56,446 nt of DNA from Hymenochaete sp. R1 (lineage: Eukaryota > Basidiomycota > Agaricomycetes > Hymenochaetales > Hymenochaetaceae): the NCBI GenBank assembly GCA_019400425.1, contig JAFREE010000159.1, positions 1-56,446 of the forward strand. Reading direction: 5' to 3'. The position numbers and the translations under genes were made by a program. A model generated the notes under the pieces. That model did no database searches and had not been told where the DNA came from. It saw only the letters and a program-made list of their open reading frames with translations. This document shows positions 36,371 through 49,731 of this stretch, in pieces; positions within the stretch are counted from its first letter, which is position 1; each line of letters starts with the position of its first letter.

Positions 36371-39300
36371 TTAGCGTCGTCTGGGCGCCGGCGCTAGCAC
36401 CGGTATCCTTGAAGAGGAGGCGTTCTCGTTTGGTAGACTGGTCGACAAGTCCTCTTCCCCATATAATTTGTTCCAGAGAGCCTCGGCCCATAGATATTGG
36501 GTCGGGATTGTACCGATGAGTGATCGCAAAACACCAAGCCTACATTGTTTGATGTCACCGAAAAATTGTACATCAGAAATGCTTATTACTCACCATCCAG
36601 CCTTCTCTTCATCCGTATCAGCAAAATATTGTATCTTTTGTCCGTCTCGGAAGAATAGACTGAAAGAACGCTCCACTCCATACAAGGCATCAAAGTCATC
36701 GACGTCGCGCTTCCTTGCAACAACTGTGGAATCTTGGTCGTCTTCAACAGCGATAGCTTTCTTTAGGTCGATATATAAGGTGATACGTTTCGTAACATCA
36801 TTATATGCAATTAAGCGCGAACCCATGACTCGCAAATGTCTCCGTCTCCAAGACTATATGGCATTAGTGTTAATGCCAAGAAAGCTGGGAGTCGGCGAAT
36901 CACGTACAGAGCAGTCCGCGCCGAACTGGGTAAGAATACCCTCGTGGTAACATTGCCTGTGCCATTTTGCACTATAAAGCCCTGCGTGGCATTCCTCTGA
37001 AGATTGAGGTAGTTGGTTCAACGAAATTCCTGGAATAGGCGGCAGTCTTATCACCCGGAGCACAACCTCCCCAACACTTTTGGGGACGATTGCTCCACCT
37101 GCCCCACCCCCTTCTCCTGGTACCGTAAGTCTTTGGCCGATTAGAGGAAAAGCAGACTCAAATACTTTGCAGTTACAGAATGATGCTATCTCTTTAAAAG
37201 CAACGAAACCGCGAGCAAACGTTCCGTCCTGCATCATGTAACGAGCTAGGTTCTCCACTGGAACATGTCGAGCTACCGGAGCTTGCCTTGCAGGCTTGGG
37301 TTTCTTGGGCGAACTGAAAAAACTGAAAACTCCTCGATGGGACGATGCCGGCGGTTGAACGGGGACGGGAGGAGGTGGTGTGATATCTTTGATTTGCTGT
37401 ACAATGTGAGGGTCTTTTCTGACCTTGAAAATCAGACCAAATTCGAGATCTTCGTTCTCAATTCTGTGGAGAGAATGTTGAGTGTAAGCCTTTGTTTTTA
37501 GTTGCTATTTACTTACAGCTCAAATTCCTGTTCGATCTTCGCTTCGCGAGTAAGACGGCACTCTGGTGTGGTTACATAATGATTGCCATTGTTCAATGTG
37601 CATGTGAAAATCGTTTTTTGAGGAGGGAGGGGCAAATTAAGACCTCGAACTTGAACAACTGGCCATGAATTAGCTCGAAGTCTTGACGTAATAAGAAAGG
37701 GCCATTATTACCTTTGACAAAAACCCTAGCTTTCTCCTTACCGGGCTTTTCGCGAGCTCGCAATTCCCGAATTTGCCGAGCATACTCGTTCTGATATTGG
37801 TCAATAAGGGTTCAATCAGAAAGAATCCGACATACTCACCATGTCACTAGGCCTGCGCACTGTCTTCCACGCCTTATCATTCTTTTCCAGTCTGTCAGTC
37901 ATCTGCGCGAGATCGTCTTCTTGCGATGAGTATGCATAAACGATACGTTCATGCTCAACAATCTCATATGACTGGGAGATAAACATCAGTTACCATGCAT
38001 TGGAAAGTTCCGAAAAACCCGGTTCACCTTCTTGTTGTCGTTCTTCTGTTTCAATTCGCGTTCAATACTGCCCCTGAAGTCCTCGTCTTGCAAGGTCATA
38101 CCAAGGACTCCTCCTCTTTGGTGCTTCAAAGCTGAGACGCGGCGCTGAGCTCCTGGCGATGCGGTCTGAGCAGATGTAAGTTTCGTGCATCTCACATCTG
38201 ATTCAAGCACTCACAAGTTCGACTTCATCATCCACATCACCCATGCTCATACTCCGGCGAGCACTAGGCCGATTGCCTGATATCCGCCTGCTGGCAGGAC
38301 TTTCTTCGAGCAAGTTCCCTGCACTGTCACGGCGCGGTGGTACGAAGTATTCACCAGATTCTCTTGCACGTGCGAGACGTCGCTTTTCCCTAATCATGTC
38401 TTCGCGGGCTTGCCTGGCACTCTTCTCCGGCGTCTTCGGAGGAACAGGGGGAGGAGCGATTACGGACCGAGATGCATTCCCGTTTACTGGCTGCTTGTCA
38501 TCGGAATCGGAGCTTTCATCGCTCAGATCATTTTCACGAGAATCAAGAGGCCCTTCTTCAATTTTCGGCACCTCAGATAATGGTGTTGGTGAGTTACCAG
38601 GGTGAGCCAGAGATGGCCGTTCACGACCTTCATCAGTCAGGTTTGCAAGTAGACCTGCACTGTCGGCAGAAACGTCCCCCATGCTGGTGTCACCTTCCGT
38701 CGATGTGACCAACGATCTATCTATGTTACTGCTGGGTGGTTGGGAAGGTTCGACGCCGCCCGCGATGCTAACATCATCAACAAGACGATCTAGCGCACTC
38801 CTCATGTCCATCTCTCCTATATCAACTCCTGGCTGTGAGAAATTGAAGGTAGCGGATACAGGAGAACGGGTGGGAGCTTGAATAGCATGATCTGAATCTT
38901 GGCGTTCGTCAAAGTCGTAGGTATGTGCGCGACCGTGTAGACCTATGCGCGTTGGTGTCGACATGACAATTGGACCGCAATTGATTTCGCGTGGAGAAGT
39001 AGATGAAGCATGGGTTGAATTGCGCAGGGGCGAAGGCGCAGATAAAACAGGAGAGAGGGCACGTTTCAACCTTTCCTCTAACGAAGGCCTAGGATGAACA
39101 TAATCCACTTCAGACGGTGTAGGTGGAAGCATAGGAACGTCCTCGGGATAAAGCTCGTGAACATTCTTCATAATAAGAGGGGAAGGAGAGTGGCGAATTG
39201 GAGGCATGGATCTTTGTGCTTCGCCCATATCGTGTAAATCTAAACCGCTCGCAATATTGTCGATTCCAGGGCCCTTCTGTCCCAATTCAGCTTCACCTTG

Positions 39301-41443
39301 TAGACTTTCCGATACACTCGCGTCCCACACCGAGGAAGGATCAATATCCATGCTCACATCCGCCGACGCATTGAAATCCTCCCGGTCCGCCTCTTTTTCC
39401 TCCTCTTGATCCCGTTTGACGTTTGATTCCTCTTCCGAGTGAATACTGTTGTCACTGCTGTGCTGTTCCTGGGAGGTAGCCATCTCTTGGCGCTGTAAGC
39501 CTGATACCACAGCATCGAGGGACTTATTTGAGAGGTTGAATGAGATATCGCCTGAACGTCGACTGAGCTCCGCTTCACTGCCTTGCTCATAGTCATCGAA
39601 GTCCATGACTTCCTGAGGTGGGTACTCATGGAAGCTAGCAATGGAGGTATTGGAGAGGACTTCGTCAAGGTCTGCTCCGTCGCCTTGCATGCTTTGGTCT
39701 GGTGACCCGAAGACGTCTACGAAGCATTAATATGATTGGATATCTTTTGCTTGAATGTTTAAACTCACCATCATTTGAGTCACCATTACCTTCACCCCTC
39801 CGAGGGCTCGTAAAATCTATTCCTAAGTCCAGCTTCGGCACTAGGGTGTCCGGCAATTCTCGACCAACATATAAAGAAAGAGCGGACTTCTGAGGACTTG
39901 GACTGGACGGCAGCATTTCCATATCAGCAGCTTCATCGTCTCTCGTCGCCCGAGCACGCTCAGAATGGTGAGGTCGACCTATTGGTATGCCTTCCTCGTC
40001 GCATTCCGTGTCCGGAGCAAGAGTCGGCATAAACGGCTCAATATGCACGCTTTCAGTTCGCCTGTGCCTTGCGCGGGGCGTCTGAGGCTCTGCAGAGCCG
40101 GCTCTCCAATGGTTCGGGGACGTACTTATAGGCCTTTCGTCGATTGAGCCTTTGAAAAGGTCGGGAACCGGGTTCGTATCTTCGGCCACTTTAAGTTGGT
40201 GCGCGCGAACCCGTTCAACGTGATGCGAACGTCCTAGTGGTATACCGTTCTCTGCACCGCCATTTGTCAGGTCAACGTCCTCTGCAACGGAGCGTAGATT
40301 TAGTGAATGAGCTTCCGGGGTCGACGGACCACTCATAGAAGAAGCTTCCTGAAGCATGGAGTCCACAAGACCACTTATGCTGTCATCGAGCAGCGCTGCA
40401 TTGAAGTCTTCCTCTTGCTTAACGGTAGGCGCAGCCACATCATGTCTATGTCTCTGTTGCGATGATTGCGAAGGCGAATCGTCATGAGTCTCCGGTGGTC
40501 CATAAACGTCCTCCTCATCTGTGTCGAATACCACATCTTCGTGGCTCTCGCGATCAAACTCAACCACATCACATCGTTCGTCAAAGGTGACTGTCTTCCT
40601 TCGCTCCCGCACAGGGGTCTCTACGGGGGAACCTGTGGCTCCTATCGACAAAGACCGCGAACGAGGCCCAAGAAGACGTGGCTTCTGGGCAAGCGAAGAG
40701 CGCGCGGGAGAGCCCTGAAGAGCTGATGGACCAGGAGAGCGTCTTTCGAAACTAGGGGAGTGAGAAAAGTGATGCTCAGCTGCAGCTGGGATACCTGGAG
40801 GTGTTAGGGGTCGCTCCTTGCTGTTCAATGATGAATCTGTCTCTGTCATCTCTGGACTGGTCGTTTCATCGTCAAGTTTAGTCGGAAATGCAATTGCTAT
40901 AGGTTCCCCAGACGCTGCCGTATTTAGCTTGGTATGCGAAGACCCGGACTTGAAAGGACTCTTCGAGACATTTTCGAGCTCAGCCAACGTCTGAAATCCT
41001 TTCGACTGTCTCCGTTTGAACCCTAATTCCTCGACGCGACGCGCGTTTTCCTGTTCAGCCTGCTGGACCAGTGAATCAGGACGTGGCCGTTTCTCGCCAC
41101 TGACTTTTCGAGGCGTCACGGGTGCGCGTGGTGTATTCGCTGAAGAGAGGGGTTGTCGCGGTACGACTTGGGATTTGAAAGGAGAACGAGAGACTAGATT
41201 GTTGTTGAACACGTGTTTGTAGCTGTTACTAGTGCGTCGGGCGACCCCACGAGTAACACCACCAGGCATATTGGGCGGAGCATTAGGGCTGGACGAGGAC
41301 GAAGGGGAACAGCCATCACGTTTCGCGATTCGCAAAGGCGTGATAGCATTGGACTTGGACGACCAACCACCGGAAGATTCCTTGAGTATAGTGTCCTTCA
41401 TCCTGTCTGGCCGTGGCCTCGACGGTGTCGAGGGATTTGGCAT
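36371..41443 (-). CDS. BUD4: Bud4/anillin-like septation protein with C-terminal PH domain
   Basis: Bud4 and anillin-like proteins organise septins and the contractile ring at division or septation sites. The long N-terminal part (about 1,000 residues) is Ser/Pro-rich and probably disordered. It contains LKRALSPVL-type and basic-Pro segments such as TPRKVSGEKRPRP. The C-terminal third holds an anillin-homology region (LARYMMQDGTFARGFVAFKE ... SVGEVVLRVIRLPPIPG ... KWHRQCYHEGILTQFG). A PH domain follows (RLIAYNDVTKRITLYIDLKK; DDFDALYGVERSFSLFF; QYFADTDEEKAGW) and continues after the last intron as LGVLRSLIGTIPTQ. The stop is at 36371. I chose the ATG at 41443 (MPNPSTPSRPRP); the longer frame to 41464 begins with TTG. 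About 1,400-1,500 residues and at least eight introns, mostly in the C-terminal half. SWR1 ends about 350 bp upstream on the same strand. Confidence 0.85.
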
Positions 41444-41788
41444 CCGTGCCGTGAGCGCCCTCAAGAGAAATGAATGTGGGTGTGGTGTGGGATCGGAACG
41501 TCGGGATGGCTTCGCCCGTCAAGCGAGGTGGTTCGAAGAAGACAAGGTTCGTGACAAAAGTCACACACATCAACTAACCAAACGCGTCAGTCAGGTGACC
41601 GTAGTGGTAATCGACAGGCTGATAGCTCCATCAGGAACAGGAACAAGCCTACGGCGAGTCTGCGGATTGGACAGCATCGGAATTCATCGCAACCCGATTT
41701 TATTAGGTTAGCAAGTATGAATTCAATCAAGCAAAAGCAACAATGCGGCGGACCGATACAGAAAAGCAAGGACAACATTGGAAATAGA

Positions 41789-44700
41789 TCAAGAAATTCT
41801 CCACTCTCGTCCTCTAAAGAAATCAAGATCGGAATATACAATACGAAGCATATAGTCTGTTACCGTCCCACCCTCTTCCTGTCCATCACCTTCGACAACA
41901 TTATCGACGGGTGTCTGAGTGCCAGAAGCAGCAGCAGCACCTCCGAGAACGTCTGCCACAGGGGAATTACCATCATCGAACTCCTCCCGTTCCTCCCCGA
42001 GAGCAACTGCCTCTTCGTTGGCAACAACCTTAGCAGCGTTAGCATCCTCGAAATCTTCAAACTCTACAAGCGCTCTTTGTAAAGCACCGGACTGAGGCCC
42101 GCCTTCTTCTGCCCGGAAGAAATTTTGCCAATCAAACTCCCCTTTCTGTATAACCAAATCGTCCAGGGAACGCTTTTGATTGGCTTTTCTGAGCATCGCT
42201 TCTTCCACAGTGTACTGCGAAATAAAGCGATAGATATGCACATCGCGAACCTGGCCTATTCGATGCGCTCTGCATTCAAATTAAGTAACCATTTCATACA
42301 TGCATGTCCAAATTATGCTTACCTGTCTTCGCATTGACGATCCATCTGTGGATTGAAATCGCTGTCGTAAAAGATAACAGTGTCCGCTCCAGTCAAGCTT
42401 TCAAAAAATGAGACATTGTGAACAAATATTTTCATGAAGTGCTCACTTAATGCCCACTCCCCCAGATCTCGAAGAAGCTATGAATGCAAAGACTCGCGTG
42501 TCGACATTGAAACGTTCCGTAATATATTGTCTATCCTCTATCTTGGTCGCACCGTCCAAACGTAGGTAAAGGTATCCATGAAAGTTGAGGAACGTCTCCA
42601 ATATATCAAGGATTCGTGTCATTTGAGTGAAGATGAGGACACGGTGTCCTCCTTTCTTTCTCTCCCGAAGAAGTTCTGCCAAATTTTGGAGCTTTCCACA
42701 GTCATACTGTAGTAAAGAAAGGTCTGGAAACGCGATTTGTAATTTGACCGCCGCTTTATGAAGTATTGCATCAAAGGTAGGGTCACACTCCTTCAACAAC
42801 TCATCCGGAACTCCTCGTAACGAAATGGAAGGCAAATCCCGGGCAACGACAGCTGGGGTCGCGAACGCGAATTTATCGATGACATCCAAAAGTTCCTCCA
42901 ACCTCGTGGTATAGGACTTGACGAGGCGCAAGGCAGGCCGTTCAGAGTACTTGTCTGTGGCCAATGGGGGTATATATAGCTTCCGTAAGCAAGTTATGGC
43001 TTCAATTCCTAAGATAGGCGCGCGGCTACAGCGAAGTCTATTGAGATGCCACATGTGTCGCTGCCTCTCCGCCAGGGATTGATGTTTCCTATACTCCTCA
43101 TACTTTCGAAAGCCCTTGACTGTACCAAAATCCTCTGCAGCGGGTTCCTGCAAAAACGAAGGAAGGCCATTCAATGCTGAAGTTTCCTGTAGTCGATTTA
43201 TTTCATGCGAAGCGTGAAGAGAGTCGTTGCACGTCGCGGTAAAACGAAGATTCAGTGTGTCGAGACCAATATACTCCGACAGATCAGCATCTTCCTGCAG
43301 CTTTCGCCTCCAAAGAAGCTCTTTGATTTCAAAGTCTGCGATTGCTGAACGATCCATTGCGAAGGAAGTAACAATTGGCCGAACCTCAAAAAGGTCAGGA
43401 TGATTACAGACCTTCCTCAACTGCATAAGAATATTCGCAATCCTTTGATATACACCCGACTTGAGGTCATCCTTCGTCTGGGCCCGCGACATAAATTCGT
43501 CGTATAAGAATCGTTGACGTTTCGAAAGCCGACACAGGACTAAATGATCATATTTCTTCGGCAGCTCTTGCTCAACGTCATTTTTAATACGACGGAGTAA
43601 ATATGGCCTGAGAACACTATGGAGCCTTGAGACTTGTAGTTGTACTTCGTGGTCCTGCACGTTGCCTTGTTCGATTGCCTTTTCTAACGGGTCTAAACAC
43701 AAAAACCTATGAGAAGACGAGGTAGTGGTTATACAGATATGATAACTTACTGGAAAACCATTCATTAAACTCCCTCTGGTTCGCGAAATTGGAACCCGAC
43801 ATAAGAAATTGGAGCAAGGCCCACAGCTCAGTCAAATTGTTCTGCAAGGGCGTCCCTGTGAGGAGGAGACGCCGGAATGACTTGAACATGAGCAAGATAT
43901 TCCATCTCTGTGATCTGAAATTTTTGATCATATGCGCTTCATCAAGTATCATATAATACCACGGCTTTCGCTTGAAAATATGTTGATCCTTGATGGCTAA
44001 TGTGTACGATGTGACACAAACGTTGAAAGAATGCTTGTTGTTCCAGCCTTGACGAAGTTCCTTCCGCCTCTTGGTGGAGCCATGGTAACTGAGGATCTTA
44101 AAGCCCGGAAGAAACTTCTTGAATTCCATTTCCCAGTTAAGCAATACGCTAGTCGGGACAATAATGAGGTGCGGGCCCCAGATACCACGTTCGCAAGCAA
44201 GATGCGCAAGTAATGCAATGGTCTGAATTGTTTTACTGCGCAGAACATGGTTAGCACACTATACAACCTTTTCATAAAAAAAAACATACCCGAGCCCCAT
44301 TTCGTCAGCAAGGATGCCATTCATTTTGTTGTTGTTCAGAGATGCAAGCCACTCCAAACCGGATTGCTGGTACGGTCGAAGGTTACCCCTTAGCAATAGA
44401 GGAGGTAATACTTTGGCCTCCGTTTTCCAACGTACTCGAGTATAGGAATACGGAAGTACCTCCGTAGGAACCTCCCAATCTGATTCTTCGTTTTCGTCCG
44501 AAGATGATTCATCAGCAAGAGGTACGTGCGAAGTGCTTTCGCCATCACTGGTAACCAGATTCGACAGCGTTTGGCCAGACGTAACATGGGGCCTTGGCAG
44601 ATCGCGAGCGGCAACGCCAGAAGAAGTATCGTGCCCATTCAGTTTAAGCTTCGCAATACCAAGTGATACATCGCCTGCATTCTCCGTAGCAATGTCGTTA

Positions 44701-47142
44701 TCCTGGTTCCCGATGAGATTTTCGTTGAGTCCATTGACATGCTTCTTCGGCAAAGAAGGATGAGGGGGAGACGAGTCAATCGCAGAGATTGGGGTGGGTA
44801 AAGTGCTTTCTGGCGTAGAACCAGACTTTAAATCATCAATAAACCCCTCAGTAATTCGTCCAAGCATCGACGTCGTTCCCAGTCCAATGTCGTGATCAAT
44901 AGGAGAAGTACTGTCTCGTCGCAAATCTCCATTATGTATGACAAACTCGTCCGTGAATGAAGTCGATATTGAGTCTGCACGCGAAAGTATGTTGAAGTCC
45001 TCGCCGAGAGAGACGACATCCTCTAGAGTATTGTAAGCCATATTCATGTCCTCGGTCGCATCTTTTTCCGATCCCTCACTTTGAGAAAAAGCGTCACCCA
45101 GCTGAATCTCAACGTTTTCCACGTCTGAATCACTCCTCTCGTCAACTATCGCCATAGTCTTTGACATCGCCGAATGGGCTTCACAATTCGTAGACTTATC
45201 GTGATCATGGCCGTCCATGCTCTTCGTGATGAAGAAGGGAGGCTCAAATTGCTCCTCGGACCTCGATAAGAGCAGAACAGTAGCTGATTCTTCTGCGACT
45301 TCTGTTGCTGCTTCGCTGGTAGCGTCAGCACCTAGATCATCCTCGTCCACCTCGTTGGAGTCCGATCCCGTATCAGACGATCCTAAATCCGAACGAGCAT
45401 CTTCCCTAACAAGCTCCAGTTGCTGTTTTTCGAGTATCTGCCCACTTTGGTCCAAAATGGCGTCCAGATGCCGTCTTCCACGACGAACTTCCTCCGCTTC
45501 CTCTTTCTGCCGCTCCTGCTCCCGGATGTGGGCAAAAACCTTGTGCCATTCCGCCGAGATTGCCTTCAAGATCATCGATGCAAGCGAACGGACACGTCTC
45601 TCCTCTCCCTCGGCTTCTTCTCTCTCTTTTCTCCGCATCGCATCCCAATATCCAGTGACCCTAGACTGGACGGAAGCAGCGAGCGCACCTTCTCTACCAA
45701 ATTTGTGGTGCGACATAGAGTTTCGAGCTGCAATGGCATCAGAGACCACATTTGCCCAAACGTCGTGTGGTTGTGCCACATGGCTTTCGTGCATCTCTGG
45801 AGGCGGATTAAGCAACCGTCCTGAGGCTTTCAAAATAGCTATTCGATGAAGGGTTCGCGCATCGTGGCGTACTTTTTTGTTGAGCTTGGCTTTGTCCACG
45901 TCGTTCTCGTTAAAATGGTAATCCAAGAGCGCACTTAATGATCTATCGTGCGAGGGTGGTGCAGGCTTTTGAAAAGGCGAAGAAATTGAAGGAGGGGGCT
46001 CCCGGACAATAAGTTTAATTCTCCTAAGAGGCGAGTTGACGGTGGGTATTTGCGGACCGTGAGTACCGGGTACGGTCTTTCCAGATGTTGAAGGGCGGCG
46101 TTCGTGGTTGGTTTTCGTTAGCTCAATCCGCTTGTTAAGGGCATCGGAAACAGACCTCTTCGGTCTGTGTTCGTTGCGGGTTGGAGCGCTGACTGAGGAT
46201 CGCAGTGAACCAGTCGGTGACGGATCGAAGGGCTCGGCTGTCGCCTTTCTTCTTCTTCCTCGCCTCGAAATAGTTACATTCTCGCCGTCTGATATATCTT
46301 CTGGTCTCTCAGAGGCTGCGCCCATTGACTTCCGTCGTTTTCTTTGGGTCGATGTGGTCGATACAGTCTCCTCTACCACCACCTCCTTTTCTTTTCCTTT
46401 TACGCTCGCAGGAACAGCCCTTCGTGTCGTTGATGGCACCGCAGACGCATGTGTTCGTGTGATTGTAGAAAGACGACCCGTTTGAACCCGCCGAGTTGTT
46501 CGAGAAGGGCCAGAGGATGGGAAAAGCATTGCGAGGTCATGTTTGGCTTGTAACTGAAACCAAACTAATGATGAGGCGACGAAACATTCTGGAAGCTAAA
46601 CGTTTGGACTGACCTCCTTGAATTCATTCGTCCGGTATGATTTCGCTTCCTATAATACTATCAGTATTTGGGAGCTCTTAACGAAGACGACGACGACAGT
46701 GATGATGATGGCCTTGGGATGTTAAAAGTTGCTACACAGCATTAGATGAAGAAACGTGCTTCGGCATCGCAGAAAACCCCATTGATCCCGGAGCTTTCAC
46801 GACAATAATCATGCGGCCAGACCAATTCATTGGGCTATCGATAGTGAGAGCATTGCTTACCTTCGGGTCGTAAAAGTGCAGGAAACCATAAGCTTCGAGA
46901 TGAAATTGTTCACGGAGCTACACAGCGATCATCAATACAGAGGTAAAGGTGAACTCAAGCAAGGCACGCACTAAATTATCATGGCTTTCCATTATCTTCA
47001 CCAGCTCGTTTTGTCTGAGCCAAACCAGAGCCTCACGCTGTTCTTCTATGGCCTGCGAACCCGGCTCTATTGGCGTTGGCGTACCGTCCATATCCGCACG
47101 AGATGATGGAACAGCTTGGAGACTCTTTCGGCTTCGATGCAT
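41789..47142 (-). CDS. SWR1: SWR1-type chromatin remodelling ATPase (H2A.Z exchange)
   Basis: Swr1 is the catalytic subunit of the complex that swaps H2A for H2A.Z. The N-terminal exons ([15 protein letters not shown] ... [19 protein letters not shown]) are joined by short introns to the main exon. An HSA domain sits around [15 protein letters not shown] ... [15 protein letters not shown], followed by a long acidic stretch. The ATPase starts [20 protein letters not shown] with [11 protein letters not shown] across an intron, DEAH box [10 protein letters not shown] and LTGTPLQNN. An insert between the helicase lobes ([20 protein letters not shown]) places it with SWR1/INO80 and, by its text, SWR1. 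Lobe 2 has [16 protein letters not shown] and [23 protein letters not shown], ending [15 protein letters not shown] and [12 protein letters not shown]. The Asn of GIN is made by splicing near 42395-42446. About 1,500 residues. Confidence 0.95.
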
Positions 47143-47559
47143 TCTTTATGTATAATTCCGATCATATACAAAGACCCTGATGTCTGATACCTAGCCAGAA
47201 GATGGGCAGGTCCTTGTTGCGCCTTCACAATTCAGCGTCACACCTGAAAGTTAAGCAGGCTGGTCCAACGGCTGATCTCGACAAATCTGGGATGGTTTTG
47301 CGTCGTTTTTGGACCAGCAGAAACGCGGAAGTTTGCAGCGAAGTGTGTGTTGTCCAGTGAGCGCGAGTCAAGGCTGTCAACGTCGAAGTAGATGTCACAA
47401 AGCATTTTCGGCGTTTGGAGTGCAAGTCGAAGGTTGCCTAACTCGGATTTGCGCGCGCGTGTCGCGTTTGCGTAACCCATCTTCCGTGGGACCCACAGTC
47501 TGACTCTAACCAGTGTTGGCAAACCAGCCACCTCTAAGTCTTTCTTCGGTTTCCTGATC

Positions 47560-48124
47560 CTGATAACAGCATATGAGATAACAGTGAAAGTGCCCTTTTA
47601 CAAGTCAGGGGCTAGTTAATAACAAAGGGAAGTGAAACAACAGGAAAGAACACAACCACAGAATGATGAAGCCACATTTACTGAGATACATTTAATATTG
47701 TTCACTAACTTTACTTTGACAAATTAGTTTTAACAAAAATAAAGAGAACTCATTGAAACAGTCTGGATTTGGTTATGACTCATCATAGAACATCATAGAA
47801 TGTGTTAGAAGTAGATGACTCAAAGTGACTCATTAAACTAGCTTAAAGGAGTAACTTACTTCACACGTTAATACAAATCAACGACTTCTAATATGTAATA
47901 ATCAAACATAAATTAGTGTGGGAAAATTGTCAGCCATAGTATAAAAGAACAGCATATAATGCAATCAGAAGAATTTCTCCCCTTTTATTTACACTCTCAC
48001 ACACTCTCTTCTACTCTTACTCATAGTCACTCCTACCCTAGAGTTGATTATTAAGTCTCTGTCTGTATCCTTCTCCTTTAAGTCACTAAGAATTTCACTA
48101 ATTTATTTTTCTAGTATACTAAAA
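47560..48124 (+). promoter_or_regulatory. AT-rich upstream region with three TGACTCA sites and a TATA box (retroelement-LTR-like)
   Basis: This stretch is far richer in A and T than the rest of the window: in 47701-47760 only 14 of 60 bases are G or C. TGACTCA, the binding core of Gcn4/Cpc1-type bZIP factors, occurs at 47776-47782, 47816-47822 and 47826-47832. A 10-bp direct repeat (CATCATAGAA) occupies 47781-47800. TATAAAA lies at 47940-47946, about 180 bp before the ATG at 48125, followed by a CT- and CACTC-rich leader. The arrangement looks like the U3-R-U5 order of an LTR, but I could not find matching ends or target-site duplications. Confidence 0.4.
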
Positions 48125-49731
48125 ATGTCAAATCATCACCAGTTAAATGAACAAGGACATAAACTTGTCAATGGTGAGAAATGATATATATTTATATTAT
48201 TGTTGTACTAAGTGACATATGTCTAGTTTTCTTATCGGAGCACTATAACAGCACAACTTCTATTGCTCTGTCACTAAGAAAACAAGTCATAGAGAATGTA
48301 AAAATGGCAGGAAACAGCTGGTTTCAGATGTCCAATCTGAAATACTACATCAAAAAACATGCACATTTGGAGCACAATACTAGCCAGCAAAACAAAGTCC
48401 TAAATATTATAGCAGGAGATGATATATGTAAGTTCTCAAAATTGAAGATATGCTCTTAAAATACTTAAGTAGTTTTGCAGCATTCAATCAAATTGCACCT
48501 TCAGTTACAAGATATTTGTACTGGATATATCAATCATCTGATGAAGCAAGCATACTTCATCTCCAGAAGCTAGCCACAGATCACAAGATTCCAGAAGGAA
48601 TACTTGAAGTCTATGATGCTTGGCTAAAAGATGGTGGAAAGAATGGTGAGAAGCTAATTGTCTCTGAAGGTTATATATTACTCACATTGTCTTCCTCTTT
48701 AGCTCCTTGTCTGGCCTCTGATTTACCCAACAGCTGTAAGGAAGAGCTTTCCAAATTTCTGAAAGGCAATCCCCATGCCCCAGGGACAAGTGTCTCATCA
48801 TGGGCCAAACATCATAAGCTGGATCCATTAATTTGCAAGGAGTATGCCAAATTTGTTCAAGAGAAACTTGGCTATAAGACAATATCTCCAATATTGTGAG
48901 TCTTAACCAAGTCTTTCTGTAATTGTGTCGGGTTAATAGCTGAGAAATTACGGTCATAGACCGAGGAAATCAATCTCACCACCAGCAAAGGAGCATAATT
49001 CTTCCAGCACGAGGGGCAGCGAGGAGTGCCACAGCTCCAGTCCTGCGTCTAGCATCCTCATTGACTTAGAGGGCAATGCCTCAGCATCGCCGGTTTTGCC
49101 ACCAGCGCCGCTCTCCTCTACTAAGAAGCCAGCAAATGATGGACACCAACTGATAAGCGTCACCAGCGCCAATGGCGATGTGCAGCCGTGGGCTGGCTTT
49201 GCCAGCGTACCATCCTCCCGAGAGACAGAGACAGACGGACAGCAGAAGAAACGAAAGGGGTTCTGCAATGACGAAGACGAAGGCCGTTTCGTGAAGCTGA
49301 TGAAGAAGGGCGAGTCTATCGAGAGCGTACACAAGGAGGTTAGAACCCGTAGAGCTGTCTCTTAAAATGACGATGACTTACTCCATGTGCAGGCCAGTCC
49401 GGAACCGGGCGACGTCGGGGACAACCACGAAATCCAGCCGCAGGCGTCAGCCTCCACCGTCACCGCAGTCGCTCCAGCTGCAGGCGGCACTGCTTCCCCC
49501 CTGACGGTGTCTCGTGGAAGTTCCATAGCTAGCACCGGCAAAGGCAAGGGTCGCCATGTACACTTCGAAAGAGAACTAGAGGACGGGGAGATCAGGGAGG
49601 ACGTTCACAAAGCGGGATTGAAGGAGTTGTTTGCAGATATCCAGCATGGTGCTGCTGAGTCTAGCGAGATACTCAGCGCTATTGTCGAATACTTGAAGAA
49701 GACCGAAAACCCGTCGCTGAAGCTGAATTAG
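48125..49731 (+). CDS. unknown protein from an AT-rich 5' half and a GC-richer 3' half
   Basis: A six-exon gene is supported by in-frame GT-AG introns near 48174-48230, 48427-48473, 48648-48705, 48897-48959 and 49340-49392. It starts MSNHHQLNEQGHKLVNG and continues NVFLSEHYNSTTSIALSLRK, NSWFQMSNLKYYIKKH, RYLYWIYQSSDEASILHLQK and GTSVSSWAKHHKLDPLICKE. These N-terminal ~230 residues are helical-looking, contain few low-complexity runs and match no family I recognise. The exons after 48960 encode a Ser/Pro/Ala-rich linker and the C-terminal HFERELEDGEIREDVHKAG and EILSAIVEYLKKTE. Base composition jumps at the intron at 48897-48959: 33 of 60 bases are G or C in 49081-49140. The gene is divergent from SWR1. 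It may be a host gene with a captured retroelement promoter and domain; function unknown. Confidence 0.55.

Noticed and set aside
42395..42480. Apparent change of the Swi2/Snf2 motif GIN to GIK in SWR1
   Set aside because: The Lys comes from reading into the intron; splicing at GTGAGC gives AA/C, restoring Asn and LTGAD.
47225..47300. Resemblance to 5S rRNA (CCTGAAAGTTAAGCAGG)
   Set aside because: The flanking sequence does not follow the 5S pattern and no internal control region could be matched.
47238..47531. Minus-strand frame of 97 codons upstream of SWR1
   Set aside because: It begins with GTG, has no recognisable motif and lies in the SWR1 upstream region.
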